Shown: positions 14,360 through 22,045, counted from the first letter of the stretch. The stretch: 22,820 nucleotides of DNA from CAYXXZ01 sp964469165 (GCA_964469165.1 CAYXXZ010000048.1:1-22820), one strand, 5' to 3'. Numbers and translations are program-made. The notes: a model not told the origin generated them from the sequence alone.

Positions 14360-15133
14360 CTATACGTTAGATAAAACGCGACTTCCAGGCTCCGCCACAA
14401 CAATATAATCATACCCATGACGCAATCCCCCCTCCCGCTCCACAAACGCCATCGCCTGCTGAGACAGGCCTGAAATCCGTTTCAGGAACGCCACGGCCAG
14501 CCCCCGATCAGTGAATTTGCCTACCGCCCGGTAACACATGTCCAGTTGGCTGGTGATGAAGCGCTCGCCGTAGCGGATCGGCACCCGTTCGGCACCGAGA
14601 ATACGGAAGTCCGCCTGGGTCAGGTGATCCAGTACCCAGCCGAGGGGGTATTCCCGATAGGGCCGGTCTCCCGCCAGCAACAGGCAGGCGTCCCTGAGGC
14701 GTCCGATCTCGCACACCAGTTTGCCTGCCGCGTCTTCAGGGACGTGGGTGACGTAGGGCTCCAGGCCGATCAGGTACAGGCGTTTGCCCACCAGGGGGCG
14801 GAGCCGGTCGAACAACTGGTGCTGCCAGTAGGGTGCGAAGCCCTCGATGGCGCCCAGCAGGTAGTCGGCGATCACGGTGTCGAAGGTCTCTCCCGCCAAC
14901 AGTTGCGGGTCCAGCCAGTTGCCGACCACCAGCCCGTCCGGGGCGGCGCCGCCTTCGCTGCCATCGGCGAGTTTTTTCGCCATCTGCTGCGAGGCGGTCA
15001 CCGCCGTCCAGCGGGAAGTGGACAGGGTGCGCAGCCAGCGCAGCGAGGCCGGCCCGGTGCCGGCGTCGAGCACCGCGCCCCAGGGCTCGTCGCCCTGGAG
15101 TTTGGCCAGTCTTTCGTAAAGGGATAGGTTCAT
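14360..15133 (-). CDS. Class I SAM-dependent methyltransferase, substrate unknown
   Basis: A 257-aa cytoplasmic protein with the glycine-rich SAM-binding motif I, VLDAGTGPAS (residues 21-30), placed close to the N-terminus. An acidic motif TVIADYLLGAIEGF follows at about 85-98 and a later YLIGLEPYV segment, the typical Rossmann order. I do not recognise the subfamily, and the substrate cannot be inferred. The gene lies downstream of the ZnuD-like receptor in the same direction but is separated from it by a large inverted repeat, so co-transcription is doubtful. No strong ribosome-binding site is seen before ATG 15133; the inverted repeat begins nine bases upstream. Confidence 0.8.
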   Translation of the reverse strand: MNLSLYERLAKLQGDEPWGAVLDAGTGPASLRWLRTLSTSRWTAVTASQQMAKKLADGSEGGAAPDGLVVGNWLDPQLLAGETFDTVIADYLLGAIEGFAPYWQHQLFDRLRPLVGKRLYLIGLEPYVTHVPEDAAGKLVCEIGRLRDACLLLAGDRPYREYPLGWVLDHLTQADFRILGAERVPIRYGERFITSQLDMCYRAVGKFTDRGLAVAFLKRISGLSQQAMAFVEREGGLRHGYDYIVVAEPGSRVLSNV

Positions 15134-15141
15134 GGGGTTGG

Positions 15142-15289
15142 GAGTTGCACGTTACAGGTTTCACGTTGCACGCAAAAAGACCGAGCTAGCACGTGGCGCT
15201 TGGCACTGTCCGTACCTCGGCGTATGGCCAGTGCGCCGCTGTTGCCATGCGGCACCCACATGCAACGTGAAACCTGTAACGTGCAACTC
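15142..15289. repeat. Perfect 29-bp inverted repeat made of heptamers, GTTNCAC family
   Basis: The arm 15142-15170 and the arm 15261-15289 are exact reverse complements over 29 bases and enclose 90 bases. The left arm is built of in-phase heptamers: GTTGCAC (15144), GTTACAG (15151), GTTTCAC (15158) and GTTGCAC (15165). The enclosed 90 bases have no reading frame of note. This structure fills nearly the whole gap between two genes. It resembles the repeats at 3496-3631 and 9899-9987 in plan but not in sequence. Confidence 0.9.
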
Positions 15290-15301
15290 AGCATAGGGCA
15301 C

Positions 15302-17398
15302 TCAGAAGTTGAACTTGACGCCAGCGCTGAGGTTGCGCCCCGGCAGCGGCACGGTATTGGCCAGGAACGAGGTGTGGTTCCAGACCGTCTCGTCCAGCAG
15401 GTTGCTGCCCCGCAGGAACAGGGTGTAGCGGCCTTCCAGATCCGGCTGATAGCTCAGGGTCAGGTTGAGCATGTCGTGTCCCGGCGTCTTGTCCTCGTAG
15501 TCGGCGATGTCATCCTGGCGGGCCACGTGGTACAGCTCCAACTCGCCCTCCAGCCTGTCGTACACGGCGTTGATACGGGTGCCGTAGCGGGCCGGGGAGA
15601 TGCGCGGCAGATTGCCGCCCTCGTCGAACTCGGCCCTGACCACATCGCCGAACAGGGTGGCCGACCAGATATCGCTGACCTGGTAGGTGACCTCGGCCTC
15701 GCCGCCGCTGAAGGTCGCGTCCTGCTGGGTGTACTTGATGAGGCGGAAGTCTTCGTGGCGGTCGAGGGTGCGGGCATAGATGTAATCGTCCACTTCATTG
15801 TGGAAGACGCCGACACTGAAGGTCAGGTCGCCCGCGTTCTTCTTCAGGGTGATCTCCAGGTTACGTGAGGTTTCCGTCTCGATGTCGGCATTGTTTTCGG
15901 CGCCGCCACAGGTGAGGGGGTGGGAAACCAGGCCGCATTCGTAGGTATTGGTGGCGAGGTGCACACCCCGCGCGTACAGCTCCTGGGCCTGGGGCAGGCG
16001 TTCGGAATGGGCGGCGGCGAAGGTCAGGCTGTAACCGGGTGTGAATTCCCAGATGGCGGCGGCAGACAGGGAGAGCGCGTTGTCGTCGTACGACGGGCGG
16101 CCGCGGGGATCGTTCTTCGGCGTCAGCTCCTGGCGCTCGTAGCGGCCGCCCAGTTCGATGTGCCAGTGTTCGCTGGCCTCCAGATGTTCCACCGCGAAGA
16201 TGGCGGTGGCGCGGATTTCCGTGTCGGGGATGAAGGCTTCGACACCCGTGGCGCCGAAATCCGTATCCTGGTGCTGCACGCCCACCACGCCGCGCCAGCC
16301 GGCCAGCGGCGCGTGGCGGACTTCGATGCGCGCCTCGTAGCCCTTGTTGGTGAAGGTGGTGCCGATCTCGCCGCCCTCGATTTCGTGGTGGCGGTAGTCG
16401 GTGTGGGCGGCCCGCAGACGGATGCTTTCAATGCCCGTCACCGGGTCGAGGATTTCGCCGCGCAGGTCGATGCGGCGGCTCGCCAGGTCGATGGTGGGGA
16501 AGCCGTGATCGCCATGCTCGTGATCGTGGTCATGGTCGTGATCATGATCGTGGTCATGGCTGCCGCAATGCAGGGCGCTGCCATGGGGGTGGCAATCCTC
16601 GTATTCGTGACTGTGCCCCGGCAGCCCGTAGTCGTCGCTGCGGTAGGAATAGGCCATGCCCAGATAGCCGCTATCGCCCACCCACGACAGGCCGCCGCTG
16701 TAATTGGTGCTTTCCGAGCGGGTGCCGTCGGCGCGGGACTCGTGCCAGTCGCCGACCCGGTAGTCATCGGCCTCGCGGTGGCTGCCCTCCAGGTGGAACA
16801 CGAGGTTGGAGAAGGCGCGCCCCGTCAGGCTGAGGGCCCCGGCGCGCTCGTCGGCCACCGTGTCGCCGCGCAGGCTGATGAAGCCTTCGAGTGGCTGTTC
16901 CGGCTGAACGCCGGGAATTTTGTTGTCGACCACGTTAACCACGCCGCCGATCGCCGCACCGCCGTAGAGCAGGGTGGCGGGGCCGCGCAGCACTTCAATG
17001 CTGTGCGCCAGCAGCGGGTCGGCGCTGACGGCGTGATCGGGCGAGATGCCGGAGGCGTCGAAGATGGAAGAGCCGTCGGCAAGCACCGTCACCCGGGGGG
17101 CGGTCTGGCCGCGAATCACGGGCCGGCTGGCGCCGCCGCCGAAGGTGTCGGCATGAACACCGGGCTGGCCGTTCAGGACATTGCCCAGGGAGCCGCCGCC
17201 CTGTTTGAGAAGCGCCTTGTCATCGACGATGCTGTAGGGCGAGGCAATGCGGTCGGCGCGCTCCTTGAGGCCGAGGGCGCGGACTTCGATTTCTTCGATC
17301 TGGCGTTGATCCCCAGAGGCCCAGGTGGGGCTGGCGGCCAAAGTGGCGCCGAGAATCAGGCGGATGGCCGAGGTCAGAGGCTTGGGCAAGGTATTCAT
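15302..17398 (-). CDS. znuD: TonB-dependent outer-membrane receptor, ZnuD-like (zinc uptake)
   Basis: An outer-membrane transporter expected to bring zinc (or zinc complexes) into the periplasm using TonB energy. The 698-aa protein has a signal peptide (cleavage near ASG, residue 28), a TonB-box-like IEEIEVRAL (34-42), a plug domain (about 50-165, with RGQTAPRVTVLADG and VLRGPATLLYGGAAIGGVVNVV) and a barrel ending in aromatic F (KFNF). A large loop at 262-298 is very His/Asp-rich, with a run of HD repeats at 281-293 and two cysteines, C269 and C277, beside it. His-rich loops of this kind bind zinc in ZnuD proteins. It diverges from zur, and Zur-like sites lie in the shared promoter, supporting zinc rather than iron as the metal. 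Confidence 0.9.
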   Translation of the reverse strand: MNTLPKPLTSAIRLILGATLAASPTWASGDQRQIEEIEVRALGLKERADRIASPYSIVDDKALLKQGGGSLGNVLNGQPGVHADTFGGGASRPVIRGQTAPRVTVLADGSSIFDASGISPDHAVSADPLLAHSIEVLRGPATLLYGGAAIGGVVNVVDNKIPGVQPEQPLEGFISLRGDTVADERAGALSLTGRAFSNLVFHLEGSHREADDYRVGDWHESRADGTRSESTNYSGGLSWVGDSGYLGMAYSYRSDDYGLPGHSHEYEDCHPHGSALHCGSHDHDHDHDHDHDHEHGDHGFPTIDLASRRIDLRGEILDPVTGIESIRLRAAHTDYRHHEIEGGEIGTTFTNKGYEARIEVRHAPLAGWRGVVGVQHQDTDFGATGVEAFIPDTEIRATAIFAVEHLEASEHWHIELGGRYERQELTPKNDPRGRPSYDDNALSLSAAAIWEFTPGYSLTFAAAHSERLPQAQELYARGVHLATNTYECGLVSHPLTCGGAENNADIETETSRNLEITLKKNAGDLTFSVGVFHNEVDDYIYARTLDRHEDFRLIKYTQQDATFSGGEAEVTYQVSDIWSATLFGDVVRAEFDEGGNLPRISPARYGTRINAVYDRLEGELELYHVARQDDIADYEDKTPGHDMLNLTLSYQPDLEGRYTLFLRGSNLLDETVWNHTSFLANTVPLPGRNLSAGVKFNF
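16505..16558 (-). repeat. HD-codon repeat encoding the histidine-rich loop of ZnuD
   Basis: This tract is a six-base microsatellite-like series of CAT/CAC and GAT/GAC codons for the His-Asp run of the receptor (residues 281-298). Such in-frame tracts can gain or lose units by slippage without breaking the frame. Confidence 0.7.
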
Positions 17399-17457
17399 AG
17401 AATGATATTCCGTTACGGGTTTTCAGGTTGTATTGGATGTGGGAGCGTATGGCGATG

Positions 17458-17510
17458 ATTATGTTACATCATATCTTTTTCTTGGCAAGAAAAATGTTAC
17501 CTTGTAGCAT
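17458..17510. promoter_or_regulatory. Divergent znuD/zur control region with Zur-like sites
   Basis: A central palindrome CTTGGCAAG supplies a -35 box to both directions. Rightward: TTGGCA (17482-17487), 17 bases, TAGCAT (17505-17510). Leftward: TTGCCA (17483-17488 on the minus strand), 16 bases, TAACAT (17461-17466). An imperfect palindrome ATGTTAC-CTT-GTAGCAT (17494-17510) resembles gammaproteobacterial Zur boxes and covers the rightward -10. A second ATGTTAC (17461-17467) covers the leftward -10. The two half-sites are 33 bases apart, about three helical turns. Confidence 0.6.
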
Positions 17511-17732
17511 CCGGTGTGGATATGGTGTGACCATGCTGCAGGAGCAGCCATGAAAATGACCGAAAAAACAGCATCGGAGCGGATGGTGCGGAGCATGATG
17601 AGGCCTCGTGGGCAACCGTGCGAAGCCTTGGGTGTGAAGGACTCCCGGCAGCCCGGGTGGTATCATGCCGCCATGAACAACCGTCATGGCCATGACGGGC
17701 AGCGTGGCGATGCAAGGTCGAGGTTGGGTGAT

Positions 17733-18200
17733 ATGTCTGAGGCTGGTGTTGCAAGAATCATACGCAAAGCGGAGGATTTCTGCCGCGAAGCGGGGCTGAG
17801 GCTGACCGCCAAGCGCAAGAACGTGCTGGCCGTGCTGGCTGCTTCCGAGTTGCCGTTGTCAGCCTACGATGTTGCCGACCACTACCGGGAGCGTTTCAGC
17901 GACGGTATTCCGGTGATGTCGGTCTACCGCATGCTGGATTTCCTGATCGAGGAAAATCTGGTGCACAAGCTGGAATCCAGCAACAAATACCTCGCCTGCT
18001 CCCATATCGTGTGCGATCACGCTCACGAGACGCCTCAGTTCCTGATCTGCGATCACTGCCAGCGGGTCACGGAGATCGCCATCAGCAACGACACCATCGA
18101 GGCCTTGCGGGACAGCGTGGCGGCAGTGGATTTCCATCTGCGCGGCCCCAAGCTCGAACTCCACGGCCTGTGTGGCCAGTGCCGGGCCGCTGAGAGCTAG
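17733..18200 (+). CDS. zur: Zinc uptake regulator Zur (Fur family)
   Basis: A zinc-sensing repressor with an N-terminal winged helix and a C-terminal dimerisation domain. Structural zinc ligands are C106xxC109 (ICDHC) and C147xxC150 (LCGQC). Likely regulatory ligands include H79, C89 and H98. Residues LRLTAKRKNVLAVL and AYDVADHY match Zur rather than Fur. I chose ATG 17733 (155 aa) because its distance to the RLT motif is the same as in E. coli Zur and GAGG lies nine bases upstream. The frame is open further upstream: ATG 17550 has a better ribosome-binding site (AGGAG, five bases) and would add 61 residues including an HGHDG stretch; ATG 17673 is a third option. It diverges from znuD and is followed by a COG0523 gene. 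Confidence 0.93.
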   Translation: MSEAGVARIIRKAEDFCREAGLRLTAKRKNVLAVLAASELPLSAYDVADHYRERFSDGIPVMSVYRMLDFLIEENLVHKLESSNKYLACSHIVCDHAHETPQFLICDHCQRVTEIAISNDTIEALRDSVAAVDFHLRGPKLELHGLCGQCRAAES

Positions 18201-18218
18201 GGCCTGTTAACAGGCCCT
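18199..18218 (+). terminator. Palindrome at the zur stop codon
   Basis: AGGGCCTGTTAACAGGCCCT is a perfect 20-base palindrome that folds to an eight-base stem with a TTAA loop and overlaps the last two bases of the zur stop codon. A T/C-rich stretch follows without a true T-run. It could attenuate transcription between zur and the GTPase gene. Confidence 0.5.
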
Positions 18219-18254
18219 GGCATTCTTCGCTTTTCTGAACCCAGGATTTTCGAT

Positions 18255-19298
18255 GTGAACAGCCCCGGCTCTGACGGGAGCGCCGTAACGGGCGTTGCCA
18301 CCAACATCATCACCGGTTTTCTCGGCGCTGGAAAAACCACGGCCATTCAGCACCTGTTGCAGGCCAAGCCGGCGCGGGAGCGCTGGGCGGTGCTGGTCAA
18401 CGAATTCGGCGAGGTGGGTATCGACGGCAGTTTGCTCGGCGCCGCCGCGCCGGACGGCTCCGGCATCTTCATCCGCGAAGTGCCGGGCGGCTGCATGTGC
18501 TGCGCGGCGGGGTTGCCCATGCGCATCGCCCTCAACGAACTGCTGCGCCGCGCCCGCCCCCGGCGTTTGCTGATCGAGCCGACCGGGCTGGGACATCCGG
18601 CCGAGGTCATCGCCACTTTACTGGAGCCCCAGTATCGGGGTGTGCTGGACTTGCGCGCGGTCATCACCCTGGTGGATCCGCGCAACCTGGCGGATGCGCG
18701 TTTCACCGCCAGCGATACCTTCAATCAGCAATTGGCCGTAGCCGACAGGATCGTCGCCGCCAAGGCGGATCTCTACCCGGAGGAAGAGACTCTGGGGCTG
18801 GAGCGCTACCTGACTGAAAGAGGCATCGCGGTCCCGCTCTGCCGGATGGCCCACGGACGCCTCGACAGCGATTGGCTGGCGCCGCCGTCCCGCCACAGGG
18901 GCAGCGCCGCGGCGGCGCACGGACACAGTCATGGCGATGCTGTCGCTATGCTGGAGAGGAGCCTGCCAGAGTGCGGTTACCTGCGTATCGAGAACACGGC
19001 AAACGGTTTTGTCAGTTGCGGCTGGATTTTCGATGCGCGCTTCACTTTCGACGCCAAGGCGCTTTTTGTCGTTCTTTCCGGCATCGAGTGCATGCGCCTC
19101 AAAGGGGTGTTCATCACCAGCGACGGCATCATCGCCATCAACAGGGCCGAGGGTGTGCTGAGCCTGACACAGCTTGATGAGTGCCTGGACAGCCGGATCG
19201 AGTTCATCGACACGGCGGCAGGGACGCGGGACTGGTCTTTCCTGGAAACCGGGCTGCTGGCGTGTCGCCTGGGGCCTGTCGAGGCCCTGCCTCAATAG
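18255..19298 (+). CDS. COG0523 (CobW/YeiR/ZigA-like) GTPase, putative zinc metallochaperone
   Basis: A G3E-family GTPase of 347 aa thought to hand zinc to client enzymes when zinc is scarce. It has Walker A GFLGAGKTT (21-29), NEFGEVGID (49-57), the metal-binding CxCC motif C80-M-C82-C83 in GGCMCC, and a Walker-B/G3 region IEPTGLGHP (108-115). The G4 position reads AAKAD (168-172) in place of NKxD. A histidine-rich linker AHGHSHGD (221-228) precedes the CobW C-terminal domain. GTG 18255 with AGGA eight bases upstream is the best start. It lies 54 bases after zur, so zinc control is likely, although no separate Zur box is visible before it. Its 3' end overlaps that of ispB by seven bases. Confidence 0.9.
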   Translation: MNSPGSDGSAVTGVATNIITGFLGAGKTTAIQHLLQAKPARERWAVLVNEFGEVGIDGSLLGAAAPDGSGIFIREVPGGCMCCAAGLPMRIALNELLRRARPRRLLIEPTGLGHPAEVIATLLEPQYRGVLDLRAVITLVDPRNLADARFTASDTFNQQLAVADRIVAAKADLYPEEETLGLERYLTERGIAVPLCRMAHGRLDSDWLAPPSRHRGSAAAAHGHSHGDAVAMLERSLPECGYLRIENTANGFVSCGWIFDARFTFDAKALFVVLSGIECMRLKGVFITSDGIIAINRAEGVLSLTQLDECLDSRIEFIDTAAGTRDWSFLETGLLACRLGPVEALPQ

Positions 19299-20257
19299 CT
19301 TCGTGAATGGGCGAAATCCGCCAGTGCGACGAGCGCCTCTTTATGAGAACCGGCGGGCAGTCCCGAGATCGCGGCCACCGCCTCTTCGCTGTGCTGCCGG
19401 GCAATGGCCAGGGTGTGCTCGATCGCACCTGTGGCGGCGATCGCGTTTCTCACCTCGTGCAGATGTTCGAGCCCGCCCTGGCGGATCGCGGCCTTGATCA
19501 GCTGCGCCTGTTCCGGGGTGCCGTGGTTCATGGCGTGGATCAGGGGCAGGGTGGGTTTGCCCTCGGCAAGGTCGTCGCCGACATTCTTGCCCAGTTCATC
19601 GGCACTGCCCTGGTAGTCGAGGGCATCGTCGGTGAGCTGGAAGGCCATGCCGAGATGGTGGCCGTAGCGGGCAAGGCCCGCGCTCTCGTCGCCGCTGGCG
19701 CCAGCGATGATGGCGCCGACCTGGCCGGCGGCCTCGAACAGACGGGCGGTCTTCTTGTCGATGACGCTGAAATAATCCTCGATGCGCACCTGGTCGTTGC
19801 CGGTGTTGACCAGCTGCTGGACCTCACCCTCGGAAATGATGTTGGTGGTGTCGGCGAGAATCGCCATGATGTCCATGTTGCGCAGCGACACCATCATCTG
19901 AAAGGCGCGCGAGTAGAGAAAGTCGCCCACCAGTACGCTCGGTGCGTTGCCCCAGCGCGCGTTGGCCGTCGCCCGCCCGCGGCGCATGTCGGAGGTGTCC
20001 ACCACATCGTCGTGGAGCAGGGTGGCGGTGTGGATGAACTCGATGATGGCGGCCAGCGTGATGTGGTCCTTGCCCTCGTAGCCATGGGCGCGGGCTGCCA
20101 GCAGCACCAGCAGCGGGCGCAGGCGTTTGCCGCCCGCGTCGATGAGGTGCTGGCCGATGTTCTCGATCAGGGTGATGTCCGAGTGCAACTGCTCGAGGAT
20201 CAAGCGGTTGACGGCGTCGAAGTCGTCTCTGGCGGCAAGGTGAAATGGTAACAACAT
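19292..20257 (-). CDS. ispB: Octaprenyl (polyprenyl) diphosphate synthase
   Basis: IspB makes the long isoprenoid tail of ubiquinone by chain elongation with isopentenyl diphosphate. The 321-aa protein carries both aspartate-rich motifs: D83-D84-V-V-D87 (LLHDDVVDTSDMRRG) and D210-D211-A-L-D214 (QLTDDALDYQG), and GGKRLRP at 42-48. I prefer ATG 20257 (MLLPFHLAARDDFDAVN), the family-like start; the frame stays open for 29 more codons. No good ribosome-binding site is seen. It is convergent with the COG0523 gene and overlaps it by seven bases. The usual divergent neighbours rplU-rpmA are not present in this window. Confidence 0.95.
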   Translation of the reverse strand: MLLPFHLAARDDFDAVNRLILEQLHSDITLIENIGQHLIDAGGKRLRPLLVLLAARAHGYEGKDHITLAAIIEFIHTATLLHDDVVDTSDMRRGRATANARWGNAPSVLVGDFLYSRAFQMMVSLRNMDIMAILADTTNIISEGEVQQLVNTGNDQVRIEDYFSVIDKKTARLFEAAGQVGAIIAGASGDESAGLARYGHHLGMAFQLTDDALDYQGSADELGKNVGDDLAEGKPTLPLIHAMNHGTPEQAQLIKAAIRQGGLEHLHEVRNAIAATGAIEHTLAIARQHSEEAVAAISGLPAGSHKEALVALADFAHSRSY

Positions 20258-20363
20258 AGGATGGCTGGGGCTGAGCCGAAAGCATCGCATCCTATGGGGG
20301 GGCTCCCGCCCTGTCAAGAATGCCGCCAGTGTCTGTGGGGACATTCTCCGCCCGGGGCGCCAC

Positions 20364-20393
20364 TTGTTAGTCCACTATAACATCCGTTATACT
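20364..20393 (+). promoter_or_regulatory. Candidate promoter with overlapping inverted repeat
   Basis: A -35-like TTGTTA (20364-20369) and a -10 TATACT (20388-20393) are separated by 18 bases. An inverted repeat TATAAC-ATCC-GTTATA (20376-20391) overlaps the -10 and could be an operator. Its arms are in the opposite order to a Zur box. Confidence 0.5.
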
Positions 20394-20474
20394 GGCGCCA
20401 TCCAATGGTCCTGAGTGAGCGGATAGAGCGAAGACAGGGGGTGTTGCGATGCTGGTATTTAGCAAGAGGCTGAC

Positions 20475-20480
20475 TATAAT
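20475..20480 (+). promoter_or_regulatory. Second TATAAT -10 box upstream of the amidohydrolase operon
   Basis: A perfect TATAAT, preceded by GAC and followed by GCGGGG, fits a -10 element. No good -35 hexamer stands 16-18 bases upstream, so activity would need another factor. Confidence 0.4.
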
Positions 20481-20506
20481 GCGGGGGCTGCGAAACCTGG
20501 CCCGCT

Positions 20507-20530
20507 TTGTGAGTGAATGTGCGCTCACAA
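20507..20530 (+). promoter_or_regulatory. TTGTGAG/CTCACAA inverted repeat in the operon leader
   Basis: A perfect seven-base inverted repeat (20507-20513 and 20524-20530) with a ten-base centre lies about 27 bases after the second -10 box. It may be an RNA hairpin or the operator of a dimeric regulator. The half-site spacing does not fit CRP. Confidence 0.5.
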
Positions 20531-20657
20531 GGTTCGATCCCGTGCTTGGGTGTCGGCCAGCAGTCCTGACGGGCCCAGCGACAGCGCCCGGTCAACATAC
20601 ACAATGGTTGACAGATAACAACCAATCTCATCAACACACATCGATATCCAGGAAACC

Positions 20658-21647
20658 ATGACTGTCATAGATTTTCACGCCCATATTGTTCCGAAAGAGT
20701 ATCCGCGCTGTCCCGCGGGTATCAATGAGCCCGCCTGGCCGTCCATGACGCGCGTCGACGACCAATCCTCGCAGATGTTCGTCGGCGACAAGCCGTTCCG
20801 CATCTTCGAAAGTTTCTACTGGGATGTGGACGAGCGCATCGCCCAGATGGACAAGAATGGCGTCGCCATGGAAGTGCTGTCCCCTCTGCCCGAGTTGCTG
20901 TCCTACTGGCTCGATCCCCAGGCGACCGTCGTTCTGACCGACTTCATGAACGGTTTTGTCGGCGATATGGTGCGCAGGGCGCCCGATCGCTTTCAGGGCC
21001 TCGGCGCCGTGGCGCTGCAGGACGTGGACAAGGCCATCGCCCAGCTCGACGCGGTCAAGAACGAGCACGGCCTCAAGGGTGTGCTGCTGGCCAGCCACGT
21101 CAACGGCACCTCGCTGGCGGACCCCAAGTTTCATCCGTTCTTCGCCAAGCTGGAAGAACTGGGCCTGGTGGCGCTGATCCACGGCTACAAGCCCAGCCTC
21201 GACCGCCTGCTCGGCTCGCCGCTGATGGCGCCGGTGATCGGCGTGCCCCACGAGAACACCTCCGTGGTCGGCTCCTTCATCATGATGGACATCCTCGGCA
21301 AGTTCCCCGACCTGAAGCTGATCTTCAGCCACGGCGGCGGCGGCATCGGCGCCATCATCGACCGCTTCGACATGGTGTGGAAGACCTTTGAGGTGATGCG
21401 CGTCAACGGCGATGTGCCCCCGAAAGAGTACGCAAAACGGTTCTTCTATGACACCGTGACCTTCAGCCCCGAATACCTCGGCTACCTGGTGCGCGCCTTT
21501 GGCGCCGATCGTTTCGTCGCCGGCACCGACGGCCCCACCGAGATCGGCCAGAAAGATCTGCCCGGCTTCCTGGGGCAGGCCGGGCTCTCCGAGCGCGAGA
21601 GCAAGCTGATCATGCAGGAAAATGCCCTGCGGCTGCTGTCGTTGTAA
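20658..21647 (+). CDS. Amidohydrolase family protein (ACMSD-like decarboxylase/hydrolase)
   Basis: A metal-dependent TIM-barrel enzyme of the amidohydrolase-2 group, which includes ACMSD, gamma-resorcylate and other decarboxylases and ring-fission hydrolases of aromatic breakdown. The 329-aa protein shows the metal and catalytic residues of this group: H7 and H9 (DFHAHIVP), H175 (ALIHGYKP), H225 (FSHGGGG) and D291 (AGTDGPTE). A good ribosome-binding site (AGGA) precedes ATG 20658. Its two downstream neighbours are redox proteins, 36-38 bases apart, so the three genes form an operon probably dedicated to one catabolic route. The substrate is not predictable from sequence. Confidence 0.9.
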   Translation: MTVIDFHAHIVPKEYPRCPAGINEPAWPSMTRVDDQSSQMFVGDKPFRIFESFYWDVDERIAQMDKNGVAMEVLSPLPELLSYWLDPQATVVLTDFMNGFVGDMVRRAPDRFQGLGAVALQDVDKAIAQLDAVKNEHGLKGVLLASHVNGTSLADPKFHPFFAKLEELGLVALIHGYKPSLDRLLGSPLMAPVIGVPHENTSVVGSFIMMDILGKFPDLKLIFSHGGGGIGAIIDRFDMVWKTFEVMRVNGDVPPKEYAKRFFYDTVTFSPEYLGYLVRAFGADRFVAGTDGPTEIGQKDLPGFLGQAGLSERESKLIMQENALRLLSL

Positions 21648-21683
21648 GCAATTGTTGACTATTCGAGATTACGAGGAACTTTC

Positions 21684-22007
21684 ATGAGCGATCTGATCAG
21701 AGTGTGCAGTACGGATGATGTGGATGACGGCGACGTCATTCAGGTCATTCCCGATGTCGAGGGCCTGCCGAGCCTGGCCGTTTACCGGGTCAACGACACC
21801 GAATACTACGTCAGCGACGACACCTGTACCCACGGTGCCGCGTCTCTTGGCGAAGAGGGCTATCTCGAGGGCTACATCATCGAGTGCACCTGGCACGAGG
21901 GCAAGTTCGACATCCGCGATGGCAGCGTCGTCGCCATGCCCTGTGAAATACCGTTGAAGGTCTATCCGGTTACCGTCAAGGACGGCGATGTTTACATCAC
22001 CGTGTAG
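21684..22007 (+). CDS. Rieske-type [2Fe-2S] ferredoxin
   Basis: A small 107-aa electron carrier of the kind serving ring-hydroxylating dioxygenases (BphF/NdoA type). The Rieske cluster ligands are C48 and H50 in CTHG, and C68 and H71 in CTWHEG. The terminal beta strand ends KDGDVYITV, as in the family. GAGGAAC lies six bases before ATG 21684. No oxygenase alpha or beta subunit is in view, so its partner is either beyond the right edge or is one of the operon enzymes. Confidence 0.93.
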   Translation: MSDLIRVCSTDDVDDGDVIQVIPDVEGLPSLAVYRVNDTEYYVSDDTCTHGAASLGEEGYLEGYIIECTWHEGKFDIRDGSVVAMPCEIPLKVYPVTVKDGDVYITV

Positions 22008-22045
22008 TCCCCCGAACAACCGAAATTGAAGCGAGTAGCATTGCA

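Larger units (their letters stand above)
20258..20657. other. Long divergent intergenic region between ispB and the amidohydrolase gene
   Basis: This region of 400 bases has no convincing gene. It holds two candidate rightward promoters (20364-20393 and the -10 at 20475-20480) and a leader with one clear hairpin (20507-20530). A tRNA-like GGTTCGATCCC at 20530-20540 has no matching acceptor stem or CCA, so I see no tRNA. Confidence 0.6.

Noticed and set aside
15920..17458. Plus-strand frame of 512 codons opposite znuD
   Set aside because: Ala/Val/Gly-rich antisense translation; the receptor on the minus strand has signal peptide, plug and barrel.
20376..20391. TATAAC-ATCC-GTTATA as a Zur box
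   Set aside because: The arms are in the reverse order relative to the Zur consensus, and the adjacent genes are not zinc genes.
20530..20540. tRNA T-arm-like GGTTCGATCCC
   Set aside because: The T-stem has a mismatch, and no acceptor stem, anticodon arm or CCA fits around it.
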